A DNA stretch of 64,000 bases from Mycoplasma sp. Pen4 (lineage in GTDB: Bacteria > Bacillota_I > Bacilli_A > Mycoplasmatales > Metamycoplasmataceae): contig NZ_CP060691.1 in assembly GCF_014352955.1 (NCBI RefSeq), positions 837,485 to 901,484 of the forward strand, read 5' to 3'. Positions 30,343 to 40,413 of this stretch are shown here, in pieces (the first letter of the stretch is position 1; every line of letters begins with the position of its first letter). The position numbers and the translations under genes were made by a program. Below the pieces are notes generated by a model. That model had not been told where the DNA came from. It saw nothing but the letters and a program-made list of their open reading frames with translations, and ran no database searches.

Positions 30343-30996
30343 ATGTTCATTTCATTCGAAGGACTAGATGGTAGTGGTAAAACCACACTTGCACAAAAAT
30401 TATTTGCAAAATTACAAGAATTATACCCACACATTCAAATCGTTTTAACACGTGAACCAGGTGGAAAAAATATTAAAGAAGCTGAAAAAATTAGAGAGAT
30501 TATTTTAGACAAATCATCTGAATTATCACCAGTTGCTGAAGCTTTACTTTACACAACAAGTAGACGTATTCACTTAGAAAAAGTTGTTTGACCAGCATTA
30601 AGAGGACACAAAGTAGTTATTTGTGATCGTTATGTAGATAGTTTTTATGCATATCAAGGTTTCGCAAGAAATTTAGGTTATGAATATACAAAATTAATCA
30701 CAAATATTGTTATTGATAAAACAATGCCTGATATTACAATTTTCTTAAACTTAACCCCTGAAGAAGCTAAAGAACGTCGTGAAAGCACACGTTTAGTGGA
30801 AGACCGTATGGAAGGTGAAAAAGTTGAATTCCACAATAAAGTTTATAATGGTTATTTATCTTTAATTGAAGAAGATCCTGACCGTTTCATTATTATTGAT
30901 GCCAAACAATCACCAGAAGGCGTATTAGACGACATTGTTAAGGGATTATTATCAAACGAAAAATTCCAAAGATACATAGATTTATATGTTAAATAA
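30343..30996 (+). CDS. tmk: thymidylate kinase
   Basis: 217 residues with TGA as Trp at 30589-30591. P-loop GLDGSGKTT at 7-15, DRYVDS for nucleotide binding, and the lid with [13 protein letters not shown]. It phosphorylates dTMP to dTDP with ATP. It has a GGGGG-rich Shine-Dalgarno and overlaps holB by 11 nt. Confidence 0.95.
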
Positions 30997-31909
30997 AAAA
31001 ATATTATTACAAATAAATGAGTTGGCTAATGCAAAAAAGTTAAGTCATTTATTTTTATTAAAATCTAATTTTATTCACAACTTTAACGCAGATATTATTT
31101 CTTTTATCAATGCAATCAATAATAATCAAAACACAACATCTATTGATGATCTGCCTGTTAATGTCACATTAATCGATGGTTCATCACAATCAATTAAAAA
31201 AGAACAACTCGAAGAAGCTTTTTATAATTCTAACTTCTCAACAATTGCAAATATTGCTGAGACAGGATACAAAATCTTAGTAATTAAAAACATTGAAAAC
31301 AGTTCTATCAATGCGTTAAATGCTATTTTAAAAAGTATTGAAGATCCCCAAAATGATTTAATTATCATTTTGACAACAAATGCAATAAACAACGTTTTAT
31401 CAACAATCACATCTCGTGCACAAGTAATTACCGTTGAAAAACAAACACCAGATCAAGTTGTTGAATCTTTACCACTAGAACAAAGAGATAAAAGTTTTTA
31501 CCACTTCATTTCGTGAGTTTATCCAGATGTTAATTATTTAGAAAATTTAGACTATGACAAATATAGTTCGTTATTAAACCATCTGCTTGTTGAATTAGAA
31601 AAATCTATTACTAAAAAAGAAGAAATCTTTGTTTTTATGAATCAAAATTTAATCAAAGACGATAACATACAAAACTCATTTGTATTAGACTGTTTTAAAA
31701 CTATTTTGTTTGGTTCATTTAATCAAAATAGCGATAAAAAACTTGATCAAAAAATAGTTGAATTACGTAAAAGATTATTAAATCAACATCCTAATATTTT
31801 AAATATACTAGTAGACTTAGACAACTACCGCAAAGCAATAAACGCACAAGGTATCTTCGACTTAAACAAACAATTATTATTAAACAAATTAATGGAGTAT
31901 TATGGCTAA
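30986..31909 (+). CDS. holB: DNA polymerase III subunit delta'
   Basis: 307 residues with one TGA Trp. It has the AAA+ clamp-loader subunit layout with LVIKNIENSSINALNAILKSIEDP, matching the conserved NALLKxLEEP motif, and a SRAQ region. A Walker A lysine is absent, as expected for delta'. The position after tmk supports the call. The rsmI start overlaps its end by 8 nt. Confidence 0.85.
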
Positions 31910-32612
31910 ACTTTATATTGTAGGAACACCAATCGGAAATATGGAAGATATTACTTTTAGAGCAGTCAGAGTGCTCTCTGAAGTTAATTACATTGCATGC
32001 GAAGATACAAGAGTTACAAAGAAACTTCTTGATAGATATGAAATCTATAACAAGAAGTTGTTGATGTACAATAACTACACTGAACAAAATAGTGCTAAAG
32101 GCATCATTTCATTAATTGAATCAGGAAATGATGTTGCTTTAGTTTCTGATGCAGGTATGCCTGTAGTTTCGGATCCTGGTTTTGAAGTTATTTCACAAGC
32201 ACGTGCTAATAATATTGAAATTGAAATTGTACCAGGTGTAAATGCTGCTGTAACAGCTTTTGTAGGTTCAAACTTTAGTCATGATTTTAAGTTTGTTGGT
32301 TTCATTAAAGATAAAACGCAACAACGGATTAATGAATTAAAAGAATTGACACAAGGAACATATATTTTTTATGTTTCACCACATAAATTGCACTCAACTC
32401 TAGAAGATATTAATACTGTTTTTAACGATACCGCTAAAGTGTGTTTAGCTAAGGAATTGACTAAAGTTCATGAAAAATGATTTCATGGAAGTGCTTTAGA
32501 AATCCTTGAAACAATTACTGAAAATCCTGAATATGCAAAAGGTGAATTCACATTAGTTTTAAACATCCCAAAAATCAAAAAAGTTAAAGTAAACAAGTAC
32601 AAAAAACAATAA
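31902..32612 (+). CDS. rsmI: 16S rRNA (cytidine1402-2'-O)-methyltransferase
   Basis: 236 residues with TGA as Trp. Typical RsmI motifs: LYIVGTPIGNMEDITFRA at the N-terminus, ACEDTRVTKKLL, LVSDAGMPVVSDPG and VPGVNAAV. The enzyme methylates the 2'-O of C1402 in the decoding centre using S-adenosylmethionine. Last gene of the operon. Confidence 0.95.
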
Positions 32613-32669
32613 TCAAAACATAAATCATTTATTAACAAGATATATTTTTAAAACCAAAATAAAAATATT

Positions 32670-32695
32670 ACAAGGGCTTAAGTCCTTGTTTTTGT
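32670..32695 (+). terminator. terminator of the dnaX-rsmI operon
   Basis: ACAAGGGC/GTCCTTGT-type stem followed by TTTTT. Confidence 0.75.
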
Positions 32696-32822
32696 TCTTT
32701 TAATACTATGAAGTAGTCAAATTACGTATTTTACTATTGTGTTATATTTTTAATTATTTATAATTAAAAAAGAATAAAAATAATAATAATTCTTTTTTTA
32801 AATAGTGAATAATGGAGAAAAT

Positions 32823-33770
32823 ATGCATTTTAAACACATATTACAAGAAGTAAAAAGAACTCTAGCATTTGAATACGATGAAAAAAGACAAAATGATAGT
32901 GCATATCAATCTGAATCACAACTTGAAGAACAATTTATCCAAGATTTAATTCATTTAGGTTATGAACGTTTATTTATTAATGACTTAGAAGGTTTAAAAC
33001 AAAATATTCGTAAAGAAATTGAAAGACTTAATGATTTTAAATTCACAAATAGTGAATGAGAGAGATTTCTTAATGAATACTTACTTAATAAAACTGATAA
33101 TTACAAAGATAAAACTGAAAAAGTACAACTCAATGAAATTTATGAACTTTGCTTAGATAATGGTTCATTTAAAAATATTCGGATCTTAGATAAAAATAAT
33201 GTTCATAACAACAAACTACAAGTTGTTAATCAAGTTGAAAATAATAATGGTCCTTATGAAAACCGTTATGACGTAACTATTTTAGTAAATGGATTGCCTT
33301 TAATCCATATTGAATTAAAACGTCGTGGTGTTTCATTAGAAGAAGCATTTAATCAAATTGATAGATACTGAAATACAAGTTTTCAAAGATCAGGTGGTAT
33401 CTTTGACTATGTACAACTTTTTGTTATTTCAAATGGTACACAAACACGTTATTACTCAAATACCACTCGTGAACAATCGATTAATGAAAAACACAATAAT
33501 AACAAAACAAAAACATCACACTCATATGAATTCACTTCTTATTGAGCAGATGCTAAAAATAACATTATTTCAGATCTAACTGATTTTACTCAGACATTCT
33601 TTGTTAAACATGTAATTTATAAAATCTTATTTAATTACTGTATTTGAACTAAAAACAAAAACTTACTTGTAATGCGTCCTTATCAAATTGCGGCTACAGA
33701 AGAAATTATTTGAAAAACTGCAAGTATTTTAAACCAACCTTCAATAATCGGAAAAACAACTAAATGATAA
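32823..33770 (+). pseudogene. hsdR: type I restriction enzyme R subunit, N-terminal fragment
   Basis: The 315-codon frame starts MHFKHILQEVKRTL after GGAGAAA, and TGA is Trp. The nuclease domain is intact: ENRYDVTILVNGLPLIHIELKRRG carries the PD-(D/E)xK residues (Asp, then Glu-Leu-Lys), and HsdR-typical FNQIDRYW and LVMRPYQIAATEEI follow. A full HsdR has about 1000 residues. This one stops just after the Q-tip motif, before Walker A, with a few foreign residues (IIGKTTKW). The remaining R subunit, all of hsdM and the front of hsdS are missing. Probably inactive, but the fragment is open and has a good Shine-Dalgarno. Confidence 0.85.
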
Positions 33771-34080
33771 ATGTTTTGGTCTTAAAATAAATGATGCTAA
33801 CACTGTAAACCCAAAATTTTTATATTACTTATTACTTTCAAAATCTGATGATATTCAAAAATTAAAATCTAGTGGAAGTGTACCAACTATAAGATCTACA
33901 TCATTAAAAGAATTAGAGATTATTATCCCTTCAATAAGTACACAAAACAAAATTGTAGAAATACTAGATAACTTTAATTCAATTAGTAATGATATTACAA
34001 ATGGATTACCAAAATTATCACAATCAATTCAAAAGCAATATGAATATTATCGTGATTTAATCTTTAAATGACTAAAATAA
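33748..34080 (+). pseudogene. hsdS: type I specificity subunit, C-terminal fragment
   Basis: An open frame of 111 codons without its own start, overlapping the end of the hsdR fragment in another frame. The sequence is typical of the HsdS second half: KINDANTVNPKFLYYLLLSK, SGSVPTIRSTSLKELEIIIPS and STQNKIVEILDNFNSI, then the coiled-coil spacer and tail YYRDLIFKWLK. It is joined to hsdR at about 33735-33760 by deletion of everything between. Confidence 0.85.
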
Positions 34081-34084
34081 CTAT

Positions 34085-34120
34085 GACAAAGTGCTAAAAG
34101 AGTACTTTGTCTTTATTTTT
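34085..34120 (+). terminator. terminator after the hsdS fragment
   Basis: Stem GACAAAGTGCT/AGTACTTTGTC followed by TTTATTTTT. Confidence 0.8.
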
Positions 34121-34154
34121 GCAAAACAATATTTTGTTCAGTTAAAAAATGAAA

Positions 34155-34187
34155 GAAAAGAAAATAGCACCTTTAGGGCACTATTTT
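34155..34187 (-). terminator. terminator of the DUF2130 gene
   Basis: Stem AAAATAGTGCC/GGTGCTATTTT overlapping the stop codon, then TTTTC on the minus strand. Confidence 0.75.
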
Positions 34188-35740
34188 GATTCTAAAACTG
34201 GAGTAATTTTAACTTCTTCTTCAATAAGAGCAACTTCGAATTGTTTAGCTTTATTGATGTCGTATTTTCCAATATATTCAGCTGCTTTTTTAATTCTATC
34301 TTCGAAGATTTTTGTTGATAATTCTTCTAATTTTTCAGATGATTTTTTAATTGTTTCAATTTCTTTTTTAAGTTTTGGATATTCAGTGTTTGTTATTCTT
34401 AAAATTGTTTCATTTAAATTACTTAAGAAATGTGAAACATATTCAACACTTCTTGAAATGTTTTCAACGTATTCAATGTGTTGTTTATTTTTATTTAGTT
34501 CTTTAATTAAGGTGTAATAGATTTGAATCATAATCTTAAGGTATTCAATTCTCATTTCAAAACAGTTAGTCACCATTACACCATCTTCGTTTCTGATTGG
34601 TTGAACACCAAAAGCATTGTCTTTTTCGAGTTCTGTAACAAGGAAGGCATATGTTGCTCCTTCTTTGTTTTTATCCTTGATTAACTTATCGTAGTGTGCT
34701 TTGTTTTTAACTTTCTTGCCGCCATTATCAAGTTCACTTTTAGCTTCAATTACAATTGATGCAATAGGAGTTTTTTTAGCAGAATCAACATTATCAAAGA
34801 ATTTAATAATGAAATCAGCTTTTGTACCATCTTTTTTATCATCAGCATATTCAATATCAGTTACTTTGTCTTTTTTCTTATTTTTTGTAATTGGTTCAAC
34901 TGATACATCAGGTAAGAACTTTACAAAATCATTGATTTCGTTGTATACTGCTCACTCAAAGTTATTTCCGATAACCTTAGAATTTAATGCTTTTGAACCT
35001 TGAAGACCTGTAATTTGACCATTAAGTTCAGCATTAAGCGTTCTTAGTTTATCCATATCTTCTTTTACTTGTTGTTTATATGGTTCAAAGGTATCTTTTT
35101 TGTATAGTTCAACTGCACTTGATCTTTCTTTTGAAAGTTTTGCTTCAAACTCTTGCATTAATTTTAATTTAACACTACTAATTTCATTTTCAACTTTTAA
35201 TTGAATTTCTTTATCTTTATTTTGATTAATAGTTTTAATTTCTTGTTCTTTTTGCTCAATTTTATTTTTGAAATCAACTAATTGAGTTTTTATTTCTTCT
35301 TCTTCTTGAAGGAATTTAGCTTTTAATTCAGCTTCCACTGTCTTAAGTTTATCCTCCTGTGAAGCTAAAACTGCTTTCATTTCAATTTCAGCATTTGATT
35401 TAAGTTGTTTCTCTTTAGATAATGTTTCGTTTAATTTATCAATCTTAGATTGAAGTTCCTTAATCTCATTTTTGGCAACTTTATCCATTTGGTCTTTTGT
35501 ATTATTGATGAGTCTAATAACCTCTGGTTTATTCTCTAAATCACGTTTATACTCATCAATAACATTATCTTTAATTTGTTCATTAAATCTCTCATTTAAC
35601 TTGCTATAAGCTGTAAAAAGATTAGCCATTTGATTTGGATCTAAATCCTTTAAGCTGATGAAGTCACCTTCATTAGCACTTTGTGTTAATTTAAGTTCTA
35701 ACTCGTTAATATTCTTAATTTCAAATTGTATTTTTTTCAT
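34181..35740 (-). CDS. DUF2130 family coiled-coil protein, candidate nuclease
   Basis: 519 residues from MKKIQFEIKN, with GAGGTGAT upstream. Residues about 60-250 are a long heptad-rich coiled coil (KEKQLKSNAEIEMK, KAKFLQEEEEIKTQ). The following domain has GNNFEWAVYNEIND, then DIEYADD...ADFIIKFF and IVIEAKSEL near residue 330. That gives an Asp followed by Glu-Ala-Lys spacing like PD-(D/E)xK nucleases. This architecture matches the DUF2130 family as I know it. It sits tail-to-tail with the type I restriction remnant, suggesting a DNA-targeting or defence-linked role; the function is unproven. Confidence 0.75.
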
Positions 35741-35887
35741 TATATCACCTCGCATAATTATTATATTCTTTCATAATATTATTCGGTTTAAAAACTTAAA
35801 AATGGTGGGAATTGAACTAATAATGATTTTACTTTTTTCACATTTAAGTTCAAAATTTCCATTTATATCTTAATATATGGAAATTTT

Positions 35888-35916
35888 TGCAAAAATAATC
35901 TCTTTTTTCTATAATA
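35888..35916 (+). promoter_or_regulatory. promoter of the small membrane protein gene
   Basis: TTGCAA, 17 nt, TATAAT, followed 19 nt later by AAAGGAG and the ATG at 35945. Confidence 0.7.
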
Positions 35917-35944
35917 AAAGTATATTAATAAAGGAGATTTTTAA

Positions 35945-36418
35945 ATGAATAATAAAATTTATAGAAAAATTCAAACACTTTTTGCAAGTACCATAACCTT
36001 ATTTCTTTTAGGTATAATTTCTGTTATATCTGCATGATTTATTTCAGATATTGATAATCCTTCTACAGAAAAAATGATGGAATTTGATGACTTTCTTGAT
36101 GCTTTTGTTATAAATATTCAATATTGAACAAAAATAATCGCTCAAGACAAACAGATGTTTACAACCGCATTCTATGTAACATATGTTCTTTGTATTATGT
36201 TTTGAACAATTATTACAGCAATAATATTTAACAATATAAGATTTATGGTTCAAATTTTCTTAACCTTCTTTGATAAAATCACAACACCAACTATTGGTGG
36301 TAGAATTGTACTTATTTTCGCATTCTTCAATGGCGCTTTTATTGGCGGTTTAATCGTCTTATTTGCTAAGCGTAAATTCTTAACACCTGATCCATATTCA
36401 TTAAATGAAATAGATTAA
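35945..36418 (+). CDS. small membrane protein with three membrane segments
   Basis: 157 residues with three TGA Trp codons. Hydrophobic segments lie near 14-34 (ITLFLLGIISVISAWFI), 75-97 (AFYVTYVLCIMFWTIITAII) and 122-143 (IVLIFAFFNGAFIGGLIVLF). The short cytosolic tail reads FAKRKFLTPDPYSL. No family recognised. It has a near-consensus promoter, Shine-Dalgarno and terminator, so it looks like a functional single-gene unit. A decayed gene of similar layout follows at 36740. Confidence 0.75.
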
Positions 36419-36437
36419 TAATGAATATCTAGAAAAA

Positions 36438-36463
36438 ATCAGATCAAATAGATCTGGTTTTTT
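36438..36463 (+). terminator. terminator of the small membrane protein gene
   Basis: ATCAGATC/GATCTGGT stem followed by TTTTT. Confidence 0.8.
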
Positions 36464-36491
36464 GTATTTCTTATTTTAATTAAATACTTTA

Positions 36492-36563
36492 AATAAAAAG
36501 AAGGAATTCTTTTTCAAGGATTCCTTCTGTGTATAATAACCTTTTAAGCCGGAAAGGTTACAC
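36492..36563 (-). ncRNA. candidate ~72-nt structured small RNA
   Basis: On the minus strand a near-consensus promoter is followed at once by two hairpins. The first has an outer stem GTGTA/TACAC and inner stem ACCTTT/AAAGGT with loop CCGGCTTA. The second has stem GAAGGAAT/ATTCCTTC and is followed by TTTTTATTT, a Rho-independent terminator. No ORF fits. It does not contain the GGAAGCAG-type SRP RNA core or tmRNA/RNase P signatures. It lies between a small membrane gene and its decayed relative. The RNA itself is inferred. Confidence 0.55.
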
Positions 36564-36567
36564 TTAA

Positions 36568-36595
36568 ATTATATATTTTGCTATCAAACTGTCAA
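36568..36595 (-). promoter_or_regulatory. promoter of the candidate small RNA
   Basis: TTGACA (36595-36590), 16-nt spacer, TATAAT (36573-36568). With the 5S copy 2 promoter it is the best -35/-10 pair I see in the window. Confidence 0.7.
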
Positions 36596-36739
36596 GTTTT
36601 TCATATTTCGTTCCACAAATTATGGAAATTTTTCAGACCCTTTTGTTTTTTTGTTTTTTTTAGAATAAAGGTGGTTAGACAAATATTTTAAAAATATTTT
36701 TTAACTAGAATAATTAATTAAAAATTTTAAAGAAGAAAA

Positions 36740-37110
36740 ATGAAATTTAAATACATCAAAAGTATTTTTATGACAACTATAGCAACATTTGTATTAATGT
36801 TTGTATTCTTATTCACAGGATATGGTGTTATGAAATCGAATTTCAATCATACTTTTATAGGACGTCATTTGTCCCAAAGTATGTAAAAGTAGCATATACA
36901 ATGTGTATTTTGTTCTAAGTTTCAGTCTCGTTATTATTATTAACATGTGTTTTATTAGCAATATTTATCACTATAACATTATTAAAGAATATAGTTACTG
37001 AAGATACATTAATTATTCTTATTGCATCAGCTATCACTGGTTCAATTATTGGGGATGTAATTATTTTAATCACCCAAAACAATCTTAAGATACAACAAGT
37101 CTTAGTTTAA
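36740..37110 (+). pseudogene. decayed small membrane protein gene
   Basis: ATG after AAGAAGAAAA starts MKFKYIKSIFMTTIATFVLM, a good first membrane segment. The frame ends after 48 codons at 36884. A second open frame, shifted and interrupted by a TAA near 36917, then supplies further hydrophobic stretches (VSLLLLTCVLLAIFITITLL, LIILIASAITGSIIGDVIILI) up to 37110. The layout resembles the intact gene at 35945-36418. Probably a degraded relative. Confidence 0.6.
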
Positions 37111-37113
37111 TTA

Positions 37114-37151
37114 TTTTAAAAGCATCATTCAGAATAGTAATGCTTTTAAAA
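37114..37151 (+). terminator. hairpin after the decayed gene
   Basis: TTTTAAAAGCAT/ATGCTTTTAAAA stem with a 14-nt loop and A/T-rich flanks. It may have ended the decayed gene. Confidence 0.5.
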
Positions 37152-37160
37152 TAAAATGTA

Positions 37161-37182
37161 GAAAAACCGGATAACCCGGCTC
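37161..37182 (-). terminator. terminator of HAD-rnhC
   Basis: GCCGG/CCGGT stem followed by TTTTTC on the minus strand, adjacent to the rnhC stop. Confidence 0.8.
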
Positions 37183-37875
37183 TTACATTTTGAAATTAGT
37201 TTTGCATACTTCGTTTAAAGCTTTTTCGCCATAAATTTCAACAAATTCTGATACTTGTTGCTTTACTTTTTGACCTGCACCCAAGCTAAATTCGAAGTTT
37301 CATTGTTGATTTTGCTTTTGCATATATTCAAGTAATTTGTAGCGAGCTATTATTGATGCACATGCTACGGATAAATGAATATCTTCTGCTTTTTCGACTA
37401 GCAATGTAGGTAAGTTTAATTCATTGATTTTTGCTCAATTATTGAACATAAAAATTTTCTGATGATATTTAAGGATTGAATTAGTAGTTGAATATTTGTC
37501 AATGATAATCCCTGTTGCTTCATGACTTTTATTTTGATATTGATATAAATTACTTAATGCACTTGCATGAATAAAGAATTTTAATTCATTTGCATTGTAA
37601 TCTTTTGAAAGTTTATTGTAACCCGATTGTGACAACACGTAAGTTGAATAAGGTAAAAAACTCATTAATTTTGGTGCAATTTGCATAATCTTGCTATCGC
37701 TTAATTTTTTAGAATCTTTAACCCCTAATTCTAGGATAAAACGTGATAATTCACTTGGTAGATAAACTGCACAAGCAACTAAAGGAGTAAAGTAATCACC
37801 AACTCCAGTTTCATCAACACCAATTAATTTTTTATTATCTAAATCAAATTGTTTAATATCATCGAAAAAAAGCAT
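37183..37875 (-). CDS. rnhC: ribonuclease HIII
   Basis: 230 residues with TGA as Trp. GVDETGVGDYFTPLVACAVYL carries the HIII-type Asp-Glu pair. DSKKLSDSKI and the later IIIDKY supply other active-site acids, and the C-terminal half contains ASIIARY. The N-terminal substrate-binding domain usual in HIII (about 60-90 residues) is absent, so the protein is short. It cleaves RNA-DNA hybrids. The start overlaps the stop of the HAD gene (TAATG). Confidence 0.88.
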
Positions 37876-38783
37876 TATTCTTCCTCTACTGCTCTAATTT
37901 TTGCTTTTCTTGCATTTGATTTTGCAATTTCAGATGCTGGGTTGTCTAAGAATTTATGAATGTATTCTCCAACACCACCTTCTTTATTTGTTTTTGAAAC
38001 TTTAATTGATGCATATTTTTTAACATCTTTTGTAGCATTAGCCATTGCTACAGAAACATTAGCAATTTTGAACATAGGAACATCGTTAAATCCGTCTCCT
38101 AATGCAATTGTGTTTTCTACTTTAATATCGTAGTATCTAATAAGTAAACTTAATGCTTTTCCTTTGTTTGCAGTAATGTTTGTCATATCAAATACTGGAG
38201 TAAGACCTTCTCCTTTTGATCAGTATGAGAATTCTGCTAAATCTCCGTAACGTACTTTAAGATATTTTCTAAGTTCTTCAACATTTGTTGTTTCTTTAAC
38301 ATCGAAAATAACGCCTGTTGGTAATAATGGAAGTTTGTGATAGTTTAATCCAATTTGTAATTTTGAACTTGTTTTGAAACCAAAAACTTTTTCTAATTCT
38401 TCATCACGGTGGTCTAATTGTACTCAATCTGGACCTTCAATTGCGATGTTAGAGATTTCTGCTTGAACTTTCTCATCTCCTAAAATATATAATGCTTCAT
38501 TTAAGTTTAAGTATTTAATGTATGGAATGAACTCAGAATCATATGGATGGTGAATGTGAGCACCGTTAAAGTTTGAAACAATTGTGTTTAAACCTAATGT
38601 GTCATAAATGAATTTTGTACTTCTTCATGGTCTACCTGTTAAGATACATACCACGTGACCTTCATCTGTAGCTCTTTTGATTGCTGAGAGTGTTTTATCA
38701 TGAATTTGACCTGTTGCGCTTGATTGTAATGTTGTACCATCTAAATCAATCGCGAATAAATATCTTTCTTTTACTTGTGACAT
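37875..38783 (-). CDS. Cof-type HAD-superfamily phosphatase
   Basis: 302 residues from MSQVKERYLFAIDLDGT, with AGAAAGGAAT upstream. Motif I DLDGT, motif II ILTGRP, the cap domain in the middle, the motif III lysine (TANKGKALSLL) and motif IV GDGFNDVPM are all present. Family members dephosphorylate sugar phosphates, flavin nucleotides or pyridoxal phosphate; the substrate cannot be told. Cotranscribed with rnhC. Confidence 0.9.
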
Positions 38784-38834
38784 AATTATTCCTTTCTGAA
38801 TGCTATATGAAATAGCTAAATTTTATAATTGACT

Positions 38835-38864
38835 ATTATAATAATGTTTTACAATTATAAACAA
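38835..38864 (-). promoter_or_regulatory. promoter of HAD-rnhC
   Basis: TTGTTT, 18 nt, TATAAT, about 52 nt before the HAD start codon. Confidence 0.5.
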
Positions 38865-39074
38865 TTTTGTTATTCTATTTATCAAATTTCCACAATTTTC
38901 ATAGTTTTTTCAGTACTTTTTCGACTATGTCCTAATATTAAAGGCATTTATTAATGGGTAGTCAATAAAACATTGCTTATGGTATTTAAAAAAGCATGGA
39001 ATAATATAAAATTATTTTAGTAATTAAAATATGAAAAAATCACTATGTTTTTTCATCAATAAAGGTGGTTATAA

Positions 39075-39794
39075 ATGCAAAAATACAATCGTATTTTATT
39101 AAAACTTTCTGGAGAAGGTTTTGCAAACAAAGAAAAACACCTTGCAATTGATTTTGAACTTGTTTCTAAAATTGCTGGGCAACTTAAACAAATTGTTGAT
39201 AAAGGTGTTCAAATTTCTATCGTTATCGGTGGGGGTAACTTCTGAAGAGGTGCGTCTGCTGAAAAAAATGGTATTCATCGTAATAGAGCCGATTATATTG
39301 GAATGCTTGCTACAATCATGAACGGACTTGCTTTAAGCAGTGGTTTCCAACAAACAGGACTTAGATCACGTGTATGTAGTTCATTAAACATTGATCCAAG
39401 AGTTGCTGAAACATATGTAAATGAAAAAGCAATCAAATATTTAGAAGATGGTGAAGTCGTTATCTTCGTAGGTGGAACAGGACGTCCATTCTTTACAACA
39501 GATACAGCAGCAACATTATATGCATCTGAAATCGGTGCACAAGTTATCTTAATGGGTAAAAATGGAACTGATGGAGTTTATGATTCAGATCCTAAAACAA
39601 ACCCAAACGCAAAACGTTATGATACAATTACATATGACGAAATTTTAGAAAAGAAACTTCAAGTTATGGATTTAACAGCCACAAGTATGGCTAGAGACAA
39701 CAATATTAACCTTATTGTTTTCAACTTATTAGAAGAAGATTCAATTGTTAGAGCGCTTGAAGGAACAATAACACATACAGAGGTGATAAAATAA
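39075..39794 (+). CDS. pyrH: uridylate kinase
   Basis: 239 residues with TGA as Trp at 39243. MQKYNRILLKLSGEGF, VIGGGNFWRG, MNGLALSS, GGTGRPFFTTDTAA and GTDGVYDSDPK match PyrH. It converts UMP to UDP. The stop overlaps frr (TAATG), the usual bacterial pyrH-frr pair. Confidence 0.97.
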
Positions 39795-40345
39795 TGGAAT
39801 TAGACATTTACTTATTAGAATTAGATGAAAAATGTGAAAAAGCGCTTTCACACTACCGTTTTGAAATTTCAAAAATTTCTACAGGTAGAGCTAACCCACA
39901 ATTAATCAAAGGAGTTAGAGTTAACTACTACGACACTTTAACACCGTTAGATGAACTAGCAAATATTTCTGTACCTGAACCTCAACAATTGTTAATCAAA
40001 CCATATGACATTACATCAGTTAAGGAAATCAATAAAGCCTTAGAGAAAGCTAATTTAGGTATTATGCCAGTTGATGAAGGAAGTCAAATTCGTATTACTT
40101 TCCCACCATTAACAAGCGATAGACGTAAAGAAATGGTTAAATCATTAAACAAATATACAGAAGCAGCAAAAGTTGGAATTAGAAACGCACGTCAAGAGGT
40201 TAATAAAGCAATTAAAGCAGATGAAGAATTATCTGAAGACATGCAAAAACGTTACTTAGACACAGTTCAAAAAGAAGTTGATAAACAAATTGCTAAAGTT
40301 GATGAAATAACAAAACAAAAACAAGATGAATTAATGAATAAATAA
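39794..40345 (+). CDS. frr: ribosome recycling factor
   Basis: 183 residues. The family blocks KISTGRANPQLIKG, ITSVKEINKALEKANLGIMP and RKEMVKSLNKYTEAAKVGIRNAR are all present. With EF-G it splits the post-termination ribosome. A terminator follows. Confidence 0.97.
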   Translation: MELDIYLLELDEKCEKALSHYRFEISKISTGRANPQLIKGVRVNYYDTLTPLDELANISVPEPQQLLIKPYDITSVKEINKALEKANLGIMPVDEGSQIRITFPPLTSDRRKEMVKSLNKYTEAAKVGIRNARQEVNKAIKADEELSEDMQKRYLDTVQKEVDKQIAKVDEITKQKQDELMNK

Positions 40346-40350
40346 TATTT

Positions 40351-40380
40351 GCATCAAGCCCTTGGGTTTGATGTTTTATT
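40351..40380 (+). terminator. pyrH-frr terminator
   Basis: Stem CATCAAGCCC/GGGTTTGATG with a 2-3 nt loop, followed by TTTTATTTTG. Confidence 0.85.
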
Positions 40381-40401
40381 TTGTTTTTATATGCATTCTA
40401 T

Positions 40402-40407
40402 TAAAAT
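40402..40407 (+). promoter_or_regulatory. -10 box of mnmE
   Basis: TAAAAT, 6-nt spacer, ATG; no Shine-Dalgarno. Confidence 0.5.
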
Positions 40408-40413
40408 ATAAGT

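Noticed and set aside
36492..36563. The candidate small RNA as 4.5S SRP RNA
   Set aside because: The size fits, but the conserved GGAA-tetraloop helix and GGAAGCAG-like core are absent.
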